Shown here piece by piece: positions 1 to 9,390 of a DNA stretch of 64,000 bases (the first letter of the stretch is position 1; the number at the start of each line of letters is the position of its first letter). The position numbers were made by a program, and so were the translations under genes. The notes below the pieces were generated by a model. That model saw only the letters and a list, made by a program, of their open reading frames with translations, ran no database searches and was not told the DNA's origin. Source of the stretch: Rebecca billardiae RCC1528 (Eukaryota; Haptophyta); the NCBI GenBank assembly GCA_965240325.2, contig OZ251230.1:1550001-1614000 (forward strand), in the 5' to 3' direction.

Positions 1-427
1 CGCGCGCGCGAGAGAGAGAGATGCGAGATGTTATTGGATCTAGCTCTGTGACGAATATATGTGTGGGGGGTTATTGGCACAATAACTGATTGTCTAAGAG
101 GCCGGTGGGAGCGCAATGCGCGGAATGCGCCGTATGGCGTATGGTTAATGGTATCAACACCTGCCGCTGCCAATCGGCCCGAGGCAGGCGGCCGAGCGCA
201 AGTCCGGCTGCTATCTTGGCCACCCTCTTCTCGTGCCACGAGGGTCTTTCGAGCCTGCTCTGTGCGCGCGCACAACGGCCCAGAACTAACTAACTCGTTG
301 TGCTGCTCCTGATCGAGCTTTGATGAGCGGGTTGGCATGGTGATGGTGGCTCTGGACAGCCAATTGGTGGCCTGGATTCTTTCATCTGATTCTGAAGGGC
401 CAAGAGTTCTTATGCCTGCGTGTCGGT

Positions 428-513
428 CGCTGGATTCGAACAGGTGACTTTACGGTTGTGTCGAAGGCGTTGAAGAGCCCGAAACGACTGAGCTAAATCG
501 GTTCGCGCGACCG
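428..513 (-). repeat. tRNA-like element (SINE head or tRNA pseudogene)
   Basis: Read on the minus strand, this stretch carries an A-box-like motif (TAGCTCAGTCG), a possible D-arm (GCTC with GGGC) and a B-box-like motif (GTTCGAATCC). Its ends form a 9-bp acceptor-like stem (GTCGGTCGC with GCGACCGAC). The anticodon arm and T stem are poor, so a functional tRNA is unlikely. The 5' half recurs at 1014-1111, which favours a tRNA-derived short interspersed repeat. The element class is inferred from the pol III box pattern only. Confidence 0.35.
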
Positions 514-696
514 ACCGACGCGGGCAACTCTTGGCCTTTCACGCGAAGCGCTTTCGACCTCGCGAGAGCCTCGCGGCTCCGGGGGGGAATGATCATGAAA
601 AGCGAGGAGTCGGCAAAAAGACGAACGAAAGAGGGGAGCACGAAGAAGATGACCGACAAAGAAAGACGACAGAGAAACGAGCACGGTCCGCCGCCG

Positions 697-752
697 ACGA
701 ATCAGGAGACCCGCGTCGTCCTACCTGTGTCGTTAAATCATAGAATGGGTCC
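697..752 (+). repeat. dispersed repeat, copy 1
   Basis: Shares with the minus strand of 8825-8885 the blocks ACGAATCAGGAGA and CCTGTGTC-TTAAATCATAGAAT-GGTCC in the same order and spacing. In both copies one frame reads DESG..., then V(V/F)KS and a stop. This suggests the end of a decayed mobile element; the element class is not identified. Confidence 0.5.
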
Positions 753-1013
753 GCGACGCGCAACCTCCGGGTACAGTCGCCCGGGTCAACAACAAAAACT
801 ACAAAAAGAGCCTCACAAAGCCAGAGCAGCAAGAAGGGCTCACCGCCCACAAAAGACGGAGTCTCTACGAAGCCAGAGCAGAGCAGACGAGCACGCAGGG
901 TGGAACACCTGGGAGAGACCAGGCAGGGAGAGAAAAACCTCGACAACAAATCCGTCAGAACACTGGACTGGACTACAGCCCCTCGCGGGGTGTCCCACAG
1001 GAGACTTACGGTT

Positions 1014-1105
1014 ATGTCCGAGGAGTTGAAGAGCCCGAAACGACTGAGCTAAATCGGTTCTCGCGAACCAATTTAGCTCAGTCGTTTCGGGCTCTTCATT
1101 CCCCC

Positions 1106-1111
<6 letters not shown>
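1014..1111. repeat. foldback element containing the tRNA-like half
   Basis: Two arms of about 47 bases, 1014-1060 and 1065-1111, are near-perfect reverse complements around a 4-base loop. Both contain the A-box half of the tRNA-like element at 428-513. The arms differ at only a few positions. The structure abuts the TA microsatellite. It looks like head-to-head insertion or snap-back duplication of a short repeat. Confidence 0.7.

Positions 1112-1162
<51 letters not shown>
1109..1162. repeat. TA dinucleotide microsatellite
   Basis: About 27 uninterrupted TA units directly follow the foldback element. Confidence 0.95.
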
Positions 1163-1163
<1 letters not shown>

Positions 1164-1898
1164 GACTAGCTACTATATACGACTATGCTTAGACGGCTGC
1201 TGATGACGATGCGCATGATGACGAGCAGACGATTGAGAAATAACATTCTGAGACGACGCTGTAGGAGGACTCCTCTGACGACTGAGCTGAGCCCTTTAAC
1301 AGTGACGTCCGTCGTACTACGCACTCATCCTGACGACGATGATGCTATAAGACCGAAAGACGATGACATGAGTGATGACAGATGTCAGATGATGATGACT
1401 GCTGCTGACGAGTGATGATGAAAGTGACGATGAGTGACGATGAATATGTGATGCTGAGTGACGGACGGGTAGTGTCACTATTGACGGCAACTGACGCGCT
1501 GTTGCCTGCTCCATCATCACGCGCAGTCGCGGCGGACGCTTACGGCCATCATCGAAAGTATACGTTCTACGACTGCTCTGCAGCAGTATAGCTTCCAGTA
1601 TTACTGACGACTATACGGGGCGGGCGTAGTCGTATAGGCATCATGGCAGGCCGACGACGAGGCAGCTAGCTATGTGCCAAGTGAGCGGACGAGTGCAGTC
1701 GCCGAGTGCGTACGCTGCCGCCTGCGGCCTGGCCCCCAAGTGGCCCAAGTGCGCTGCAGTCAGTCAGTGCCAGTCCTGTGGCACTGATGGCAGCAGATCA
1801 GGCTTTAAGATGACGAATCTCTCTGCTGGTCTGAGTCTCAGCAGACCAGGCGGCAAGATGATGAATCTCTCTGCTGTCTCCGGATTGATGCGATCAGG

Positions 1899-3929
1899 CT
1901 ACCCGAGCCATTTGGCCAACAGTGCTTCGGTGACCATTTCGCAGATCTTGGCGGTGGACTCTGACAGCAGCCCTTCCAGATGGGGATCGTCGCTTTTGTC
2001 GACGCGACGCAGCTCGGTCGTGTCAAGGCCGCCCTGCTCAGCTGTTGGCCCTGTCGCACGCGTCAGCAGCCGCCTGCGCTTGGGCATGCGCTCGTGCGCC
2101 TCCTCGACCATCTTGCCCGCGAGCAAATTCGGAACTGTCGCCTTTGAGCGCAGCACCGCGAGCGTGGTTGGGCTGGTGTCCTTCTCCTGCAGCCAGAGCT
2201 CGAGCGCGGCCTTCGAGTAGGTCTGCCCGTCCTCGATGAGCAGCGTTGGCTCCTCCATCAGCTGGCGCGTGAGGGGGCAAATCAGCTTGTGCGACGGCTC
2301 GTACGAAGGCAGCTGCTTGGTCACGGCGCTGGCAAGCTCGCGCTTGAAGGCCGCACGCAGCGGCGCGTGAGCAACGCATGCGTCGCGCAGAGCTCCTGCC
2401 TGGGTGGTGAGGGCCTTCAGCTCCTCCAAGCTCCGATTGGCCAGGCCAAGCGTGTTCAGGAGTTCCACGCCCTCCTGAGCCCGGTCGTGCTCGGCGCTGG
2501 CCGCCGCCCAGCGTGCAGCTGCACTGATGGCATCGTCGTCACTCGCTGAACCGCCCGAGAGCTTTTGCGCGATGAGCAGCTTGGCGACGCGCAGCGGCAC
2601 GTTGCTGAATTCCGCGCACGACGAGATCTCAGCAAAGTGGCGCGCGGCGTGCGGCAGCACGATCTGGTCGAACACGGCCTCAGAGCGCCCGCTCTCCACC
2701 CCGTGCGCTGCTTCGAGGTATGCGATGAGTGTGCACCACATCGCAGGCGGCAGTGGTGCACGGCGCGGCAGCTCGGGCTGGCTCGCGTGCGGGCTCGTGT
2801 TCTTGCGCAGCCAGTCGAGGAGCAGGTTGATGCGCGCGTTGGATGCGGAGCGCCGCACCCACACGATCGCGTCATCGCAGCCAAAAGGTAGGTCCAATCG
2901 GCACGCTTGTGTGGTCACAAATCTGCCGCAAAACGCCTTTTGCTGACATCTAAGGATCAAATAGGTGTCCACGCATACGGGCACAGCGCCAGTCACGGCC
3001 ACGGTGACCGCGGTGATCTCGGAGAACGCGCAGTGCGCCTGCAGGATGAGCGGCACCTGCTCGTCGTCCACCTTCAACGCAAGCTTGACCGCTGCTCTCG
3101 AATCGCGGATGGAAAGCGTCGTTCTATCCCACGCGTTGTGAGGATGCGGCTCATCCGCGTCTGCTGGGAGCGCGCGGGCGATCAGGGCGAGGCCTGGCGC
3201 GCTGAGCGCGTCCCACCCAGTGTACCTGCCGAACGCGTGCTGCTCGAACTGCTCGCGCGTGCCGTCGATACAGATCGCGGCAGAGGCGTGCTGCGCGAGC
3301 TCAGCAAGCGCGCTGACCCACTTCTGAACCGCCGGCCCACTACCGGAGGCGCGCGCGGCTTGCGCAGCCACGTCGAGAAGCCGCAGGCCGAAGCCAGTGG
3401 CGCACCCTTCCGTGCCAAGCTCGGCCAAGCACACCGTGACGGCCGTGAGCACCATGTCATGCAGGCCAAGCGCCGTGGCGTGCGTGATGATGCGCAGCAC
3501 AGACTCCTTCTCGCCATCGCGCGCCCGGCAGGCGAGGACGTCCTGGGTGTCGCCTTCGAGCGCCTGCGCGATGATGTGCAGCTCAGGAGTGTCACAGTCG
3601 ATTGGGAGCAGGCAATGGCCGACCGCCGACGAGCAGGCCTCTTCGAGCACGGGCGACGCGGCCTTGAGCACATCACAAGACACAGGCACGCGATACGCCG
3701 TTTCGAGGCGGCCAATAAGCCGCTCCTTGGAGCCGTGTGTGAGCCGCCCCGCGCGGCGCGCCCGCTCGCGCAACTCGTCAATGCTGAGCTTGTCGAGGTC
3801 CTTCGGCACGAGGAACGTGAACGCCGCCTGCGAGCTGTCGTCACATCGGAACAGCCAGTCAACCTTGATCGATGGCGCCTGGAGACGCCGTCGGAGCTCT
3901 TCGAGCTTGTTGCCACGGGGAGCGAGCAT
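1899..3929 (-). CDS. SAP- and U-box-domain protein, probable E3 ubiquitin ligase
   Basis: A single open frame of 676 residues from an ATG. Residues about 46-79 form a SAP-like helix-turn-helix (LDKLSIDELRERARRAGR then KERLIGRLE), a putative DNA/chromatin-binding module. Residues about 549-605 form a U-box: CPLTRQLMEEPTLLIEDGQTY, then KAALELWLQ and a TSPTT loop, with no zinc-ligand Cys/His as expected for a U-box. U-box proteins bind E2 enzymes and transfer ubiquitin. The roughly 450 residues between the two domains are helical-looking and not recognised. A basic patch (MPKRRRLL) follows the U-box and could be a nuclear signal. SAP plus U-box suggests ubiquitination of a nuclear target; that is inference. 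No intron is needed. Confidence 0.75.
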   Translation of the reverse strand: MLAPRGNKLEELRRRLQAPSIKVDWLFRCDDSSQAAFTFLVPKDLDKLSIDELRERARRAGRLTHGSKERLIGRLETAYRVPVSCDVLKAASPVLEEACSSAVGHCLLPIDCDTPELHIIAQALEGDTQDVLACRARDGEKESVLRIITHATALGLHDMVLTAVTVCLAELGTEGCATGFGLRLLDVAAQAARASGSGPAVQKWVSALAELAQHASAAICIDGTREQFEQHAFGRYTGWDALSAPGLALIARALPADADEPHPHNAWDRTTLSIRDSRAAVKLALKVDDEQVPLILQAHCAFSEITAVTVAVTGAVPVCVDTYLILRCQQKAFCGRFVTTQACRLDLPFGCDDAIVWVRRSASNARINLLLDWLRKNTSPHASQPELPRRAPLPPAMWCTLIAYLEAAHGVESGRSEAVFDQIVLPHAARHFAEISSCAEFSNVPLRVAKLLIAQKLSGGSASDDDAISAAARWAAASAEHDRAQEGVELLNTLGLANRSLEELKALTTQAGALRDACVAHAPLRAAFKRELASAVTKQLPSYEPSHKLICPLTRQLMEEPTLLIEDGQTYSKAALELWLQEKDTSPTTLAVLRSKATVPNLLAGKMVEEAHERMPKRRRLLTRATGPTAEQGGLDTTELRRVDKSDDPHLEGLLSESTAKICEMVTEALLAKWLG

Positions 3930-5077
3930 CGCGCGTCACTCAAGCGCTCGACGCTCGTTGGCGGATGGTCCTCGGCCCTTGCTCGGCCGTTGGCGCTGGC
4001 GGCGTCGCCCGGAATTCAAATACAGAAGTAATCGGAGGAAGCAGGTCCGGGGTGCCGCATAGGTACCAGTGTTACGCACGGTATCAGTGCCACGGTGAAA
4101 AGCTGCTGTGCTGCCGCCGCCAGCTGGACAGCTGACAGACAGTTGCCTCAGCAGTGGCCGGGGCACCGGGCAGGCTCCGACACAGACGGTCTGACAATCA
4201 CCGGCTGATGACGGCGGCTGTCACTGACTCACGACTGAGTTTGAGTGCCGCTCAGGCTGGCACGGCTGCCGTTGCCTCCGCGCAGGTGAGCCTATGAATG
4301 ATACTATGATCCCGCGGCCAGACGGGTCACGCCGTGACGCCGTCCGTGCCCGTGGCCTCTGGAGTCTGGGCCCCGTCTCACTCTCAGACCGCGCACCGGC
4401 ACCGACCGCACTCGGCTTGAAGCGTCTTGCCGACTTAGGACGCGGTGCCAGACTGCCAGTCCAGTGAGTCCGCCCGCTGCCAGGGGCAGGGGGGCCCAGC
4501 CGCCAGCGGCCCAGCGCCAGCCCCAGCGGCAGCTCGGTTTCAGGCTCGGAGCACTACTACTCGTAACTGCAACAGCTCTGATCGATCTGCACTCTGATGC
4601 AGCAGTCATCAGCTGAGTCGTCGGTCTATCGCCTAACTAGTAACTATCGGCCGGCCGGCCGCCGACGCGGACGCGGGCGCCCGACGCCGACGGCCGCGCA
4701 CCGGGCCGCGACCGCGTCGGTGTACTGCCGGCACCGCGGCCGGCGCCGCGTGCACCAGCACCGCGGATTCCAGTGGGCGTGGCTGACCCGCGTTCCGTGG
4801 GCGACCGACGACCGTGACAGCGTGACCGTGTCCGCCGATACTCCGGCCATGAAGTTTAAGGCTCATGCGGTCATGGTAGACTCGCGGACTGGCCGGACTG
4901 CGCTGGATCGAGCATCGGCTGTGGAGTGCAGTGCGCCAAGTCGCGACGAGCGCGCCACGACAGAGCGCGCGCAAGCGCTTCCGACTTGCCCTGGTCCTGG
5001 ACCGCGTCTTCGCCACGACCCCGCACGCGCAGGATGCACCCGGCCAGGCGGCACGACCGCACAGGCCGTGAGAAGCG
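3930..5077. other. intergenic region
   Basis: No gene-like signal is seen between the start of the SAP/U-box gene and the 3' end of the SKA3-like gene. Several short overlapping frames exist on both strands but are explained by high GC content. Confidence 0.5.
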
Positions 5078-7059
5078 TCAGCCCTGCGCCGTCGCGGACA
5101 CGGCCAGCCGGTAGCAGGTGGTAGTGCCGCGCCGTTCGGCGAGGGCGCGGCCGGAGTGCGTGAGGAAGAGGATGAGCGCCTTGACCGACTTGGCGGGGCG
5201 GCCGTCCGCGGCTGCCGCGCGACGAGGGACAGCGGGGGCGGGGCGCACGACTCGCATGAGCGGCGCACGACAGCAGGCGCTCCGCGCGCGCGCGCGCGGG
5301 TAGCCGTGTGGGCGAGCGCGCGCCGAGCGCGCGCACCGTCGGCAGCGTCGACGTGCAGCGGGTTGAGCGCCGTCGCGCTCGCAATCTCCTCCGACGTGCA
5401 CACCACCGCGGCGTCCACGTCGCTCGAGCCCGCGATGCGCGCGCTCAGCGCGCGCGAGAGCTGCGCCAGGTGCGCGTTCAGAGCGCCCAGCTCAAACTGC
5501 GAGCGCAGGAAGGACGGCGCCGCGCCGTGCTCCGCCTCTGAGAGCGGGGCCAGTGCCCACGCCGGCGGGGCCGCGGGCGGCGGCGTGGGCGCCGAGGGCT
5601 GCGAGGCGAGCGGGCTGCGACGCACGCCACTCGCCGCCGCGGACGCCGGCGCCGCCGCCGGCCCCGCCCTGGGCGGCGGCGCCACGCCCGGCGGCAGACC
5701 GTCGAGCACGGCCACGGTGCGCGGCGGCGAGAAGCTCAGGTCGGCGCCCAGCTCTGAGAGCGCGCCCAGCCCGGCGTCGAGCTCGAGGGAGGGAGGCTCG
5801 GGCTGGGCAGGCGCGGGCTTGAGCGACGTCGTGCGCGGCGCCACCGAGGCGGGCGACTGCTTGGACGACGCCGGCGACGGCCGCGTCGTCATCGCCGCCG
5901 AGCGCGCGGCCGAGGCGCCAGTCCGCGCGGCCGCGCCGCTGCCCGGCGCAGCCGCCGAGCTGCGGGCCGCCGAGCCGCCCGAGCGTGCCGAGCCCGCGGT
6001 CGCGGGGCGGGATGCGCTGAGCGCTGACGTGCGCGGCGACGCGGCCCCGCCCCCCGCGCTCGTCAGCCCCGATCTCGAGCGCAGCGAGCTCCCGCGCGGG
6101 CTGGGGCTGGCCTTGGGCGTGGACGGCAGCGGCGAGCGCGAGGCGCCGCGCACAGCGGAGGCCGCGCCGGTCCTCGCGTGCCCTCGCGCGGAAGCGGAGT
6201 CTTGGACGCGGCCCGAGGCGAGCCGACGAGCTGCGCTGGAGGATGTGGGCGCCAGCAGGCTCCGCTCTGACCCGCGCTTCGCCGCGGACGATGACGGAGG
6301 CCCGGCGGTCGACGGGCGAGCGGGCGTGCGCGCGCTCGCGCCAGGAGACGGCGCCGGCGGCACGCTCGCAGCAGGCTCTGCACGGTCCGCGACGGCGGGC
6401 CGCGAGTAGTGCGAGAGCCCCATCGACTCAAGGGACGGGAACTCTGGCGATGGCGGGAGGTTCTCGTCCTCCACGCCGCGGATCGACGCCCCCGGCGGAG
6501 TCGGCGGCGGCGGCGGCGTGCGCGAGGCGGCAGCGCTGACGGGCGCAGGCGACTTGCCTCCTGGTGGGGGCGGGTGCGATGCCACGTCTGCGCCGGCGGC
6601 CAGACACGCGGTGGAAACCGCCACCTCCCCAGCCGCATCGGCGCGTGCCTCTCCCTCCGAATCGGCCGGCGTGCTCGGCTCGGCCGGCAGCAGGCTTGGA
6701 AGCGGCTCGGCTGGCGGGAGTCGCTCGTATCCGTAGGGCTCCAAGGCATCCTCGAGGCGGGTCATGGCGGCCTCGTTGCGCTCATAGAGCGCAAGTGCCT
6801 CGTCGAGTAGCCGCGACGCGGGCGCCACGTTCACCTGCTGCACGAGCTTGCGCGTGCGCACCTGCAGCTCGCCAACAGTTGACGTGAGCTCGCGCTCGAG
6901 GATGGAGCGCGCGTAGCCGCCATTGGCGGAGGACAGCGGCGGGCGGGAGACGGCGCTCTTGAGCTCGCGCGTCTCCGTGGCCATCCAGTCCATTTTCGAG
7001 CGGAAATCCGCGAAGAAGGCGACATGGGCCGCCTCGAGCTTGTCGCGGGGGCGCATCAT
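5078..7059 (-). CDS. SKA3-like kinetochore protein candidate (one intron)
   Basis: Two exons, 7059-5337 and 5211-5078. The 125-base intron has donor GTGCGCGC and acceptor GCGGCAG and restores the frame exactly, giving about 618 residues. The ATG at 7059 is the first in frame. The N-terminus is helical (RPRDKLEAAHVAFFADF, then further heptad-like helices to about residue 125). A long Ser/Pro/Ala-rich disordered middle follows. It includes a short motif, SPEFPSLESMGLSHYSRP, resembling the TPxLxxxGLSxY motif I associate with SKA3. The end is a compact domain with SFLRSQFELGALNAHL and, across the splice, KSVKALILFLTHSGRAL then CYRLAV. SKA complexes couple kinetochores to microtubules. The assignment rests on domain layout and short motifs only; the gene structure is firmer than the function. 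Confidence 0.5.
5212..5336 (-). other. spliceosomal intron of the SKA3-like gene
   Basis: GT-AG intron in phase 1. Splicing joins GAC-G to CC-GCG and carries the reading frame into the conserved-looking C-terminal segment; without it the frame would miss KSVKALILFL. Confidence 0.65.
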
Positions 7060-7428
7060 CGCGAGCTCGTCGGCGCGCTTCAAACGTGGCGCGGTCAACG
7101 ACCGCCGCTCCACTGCGAGTCTGCACGCACGCCCGTCCGGTTGACTCCGCCGAGAAGTAGTCCGGGCGCGATGCCGACCGCGATGAATATCGCGCAATTG
7201 ATTTTCGAAGCAGCAGCTTTTCCGAATTGTGGGCTCCGTGGCTTGCCTCGGCGGTACAGGTGATGGCCTCGTGCGCGGCGGCAGCCACTGTGATCGCAGC
7301 CAGCGACCGCAGCTGGCGCGGAGCGCAGCCCTGACGTGCGCCCGCGCCCGTACCTATTCGTCCCGCGCCGCGGCCACCCTCGTGCGCTCGCGCTCCGGGC
7401 GGCAGGTGCAGCAAGTTGTCCGATCGCA
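7060..7428. promoter_or_regulatory. divergent promoter region
   Basis: A 369-base spacer lies between the start codons of the SKA3-like gene (-) and the porin-like gene (+). No TATA box or other clear motif was recognised. A shared regulatory region is inferred from the head-to-head layout only. Confidence 0.35.
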
Positions 7429-8277
7429 ATGCCGTTTGTACCGGTGCCGCAATTCAGTGCGGCTGTGCAGAGCCTCCTCTCAGATGGGTTCGAGCCGGTG
7501 CGCGGGGTGGCCATCTCGAAGGGGCGACACCAGCTGAAGCTCATGCAGAACGTCGAGGACGGCGCTCTCGCGGCGATGGCCACAGCCTCGCGGCAAACGC
7601 GATTTGGGACGGTTGAGGCGGCGATCACGTCGGAGCTGATGCTGTGCACGACGCTCGCGGCGGAGCCTCCGATCCCCGGGCTTGCGCTGCGCGTGGATTC
7701 GGCCGTGGGTGCGCAGGGCGTGATGCCCATCGCCGGCCTGGAGGCGATGTACACTCACGAGCGCGCGACGGTCGCGGCGAGCGCGTCGCCCGCGGCCGGC
7801 CTCGTCGCGAGCTTGACCACCGGCGTTGAGCCCTTCATGGTCGGCGGCGCTGCGCTCGTGCAGCCGGACGGGCGGCGAAATCTGCTGCTGGGGGCGACGC
7901 TCGGCGGCGCGATCACGGCCATCGTCACGATGCCGCAGGGCGGCCCGCCGCTCGTGCACGCCTCCGCGGTGCTGCAGCCGACAGGCTCGCTCATGGTCGG
8001 CGCGATGATTGAGAAGGTGCCGTCTCGCCCTCCGACGACCGCGTTCGGCGCGGCGTTCGCGCACGAGCCGCTTGGGTTCTCGGTGAAGGGCATGGTCCTG
8101 GCGGGCACGGCCGAGCGGCCCGACGGCTCGTACCCCTTCGCCGTCGCCAAGGCGGCGGTGATCAAGATCGTCGACAGCATGCAGCTCGGGCTGAGCGTCG
8201 AGCAGCCGCTCCGCGTGCCCGCCGACGCGTCGTCCAAGCCCAAGGTGGGGTGCACCTTCGGGATCAGCTTCGAGTGA
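7429..8277 (+). CDS. porin-like beta-barrel protein (VDAC/Tom40-like)
   Basis: A 282-residue frame from the ATG of MPFVPVPQF. The sequence is a run of short alternating hydrophobic/polar segments of about 10-12 residues separated by Gly/Asn/Pro-rich turns. Length and periodicity fit the mitochondrial 19-strand porin family (VDAC or Tom40, normally about 280-360 residues). The C-terminus (KVGCTFGISFE) resembles a terminal strand with a beta-signal. VDAC exchanges metabolites across the mitochondrial outer membrane; Tom40 imports proteins. I cannot tell which this is. Upstream in-frame codons lack an ATG, so 7429 is the best start. It is divergent from the SKA3-like gene. Confidence 0.5.
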   Translation: MPFVPVPQFSAAVQSLLSDGFEPVRGVAISKGRHQLKLMQNVEDGALAAMATASRQTRFGTVEAAITSELMLCTTLAAEPPIPGLALRVDSAVGAQGVMPIAGLEAMYTHERATVAASASPAAGLVASLTTGVEPFMVGGAALVQPDGRRNLLLGATLGGAITAIVTMPQGGPPLVHASAVLQPTGSLMVGAMIEKVPSRPPTTAFGAAFAHEPLGFSVKGMVLAGTAERPDGSYPFAVAKAAVIKIVDSMQLGLSVEQPLRVPADASSKPKVGCTFGISFE

Positions 8278-8824
8278 GCGTCGCCGCCCGCCGCAGCGAA
8301 GCTGCCTGCGGGCGGGCGGCGGGCCGAGACGCCCGAAGTGGGAACCGGGCGCTGCCGTGGCGTCTGGGCTGGCTGACCATGCGGGCGCCCTGCCCGAACG
8401 CCGGGCGCGCGGCCGGCGGGCCGGCCGCTGGGCCTGATGGAGCCGGCTCACCCGCCTGCCACCTGGTCGCGGCCGGGTGACGACGTTTTGTGGACGACGG
8501 CGGGGAGGGCACGGCGGGCGCGGGCGCACGGCAAGGTGACTGCTGCCCCCACCCATGCTCCGCAGGCGGACGGCTGAATGAATTGTCTGGCGGCGCTACT
8601 GCGTGCCCATGGATCGGCGACGGGTGCTACGGGTACGGCTCCGTGGCCCGCACGGTGACGGGCGCTGGACAGACCGACAGTCCAAGTGGGCGTCGCCCAC
8701 TACTCACTGGTGGAGTTTAGTTAATTATGTAGGAGCCACCGCCTGGCGCACCTTTGACGGACGACATAAGTTACGAGTAGCGCCACTCGGGCCACTGGCC
8801 ACCGGCACCAGTCGGGCAGCCTGG

Positions 8825-8885
8825 ACCAATTCTATGATTTAAAGACACAGGCACGAGGGGGCAGCTCTCCTGATTCGTCTGTAGT
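8825..8885 (-). repeat. dispersed repeat, copy 2
   Basis: Minus-strand counterpart of 697-752, with the same two blocks and the same DESG...KS-stop reading. Confidence 0.5.
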
Positions 8886-9279
8886 GGTACTGGTCGAAGC
8901 TTGCAGCAGTGGCAGTGGTGTGAGCGCGTTGATGTTGGTCCCCATGGCGGATGTCGTTGTTGTCGTCGTCCGGACGTCGTCAGGCCCACCAGGAAGTGCA
9001 TGGGTACGAAACCGTAGGGGGGCCAAACCGCCCATTTAAAAATGAAAAGCAAAGTCGCGTCGCATTTTCGCTCCGCCCTCGGGCGGCCTTTTTATTAGGG
9101 TGGCGCGGAGCCTTTTTCTCATCGGACCTCGCTCGAAAATCGAGCTCCGACGCCTTCGGGCGCTCAGAGCTCGGTTCCGCTCCAGCACGAGCGGCCGGAG
9201 GCAGTGGACCGCCGCGCGCTCGCGACCTCTGAGACGCCGAGATGGTCTCGGGTGCGCGCGCGCGTGACGCCTGTGGGCG

Positions 9280-9390
9280 CTACTGACCCGTGCCTTTGCG
9301 CCACCAGCGGCTCACCACCCGCTTCTTGGCCACCTCGCGCCGTGCGCGGCGCGCGTCGGCCGGCTTGAATTGGTGCGCTGCGTACGCCCG
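9280..9390 (-). CDS. possible orphan C-terminal exon
   Basis: A short minus-strand frame encodes QFKPADARRARREVAKK then RVVSRWWRKGTGQ and a stop, a basic composition unlike neighbouring random frames. An AG precedes it (GCAG or GTAG), so it could be a terminal exon, but I found no upstream exon with matching phase. It may equally be a gene remnant. Confidence 0.18.
   Translation of the reverse strand, partial: RAYAAHQFKPADARRARREVAKKRVVSRWWRKGTGQ

Larger units (their letters stand above)
1..1898. other. gene-poor left flank
   Basis: No convincing gene is seen here. It opens with a short CG/AG dinucleotide run. It holds a tRNA-like repeat, a foldback element and a TA microsatellite (listed separately), then about 280 bases of GAT/GAC-rich low-complexity sequence from roughly 1180 to 1460. 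Short reading frames in this stretch show no family features. Confidence 0.6.

Noticed and set aside
428-513. Functional tRNA gene
   Set aside because: The acceptor-like stem is 9 bp, the anticodon and T stems are poor, and half of the element is repeated as a foldback nearby.
2045-4062. Long plus-strand frames opposite the SAP/U-box gene
   Set aside because: Arg/Ala/Ser-rich antisense shadows of a gene with clear domains.
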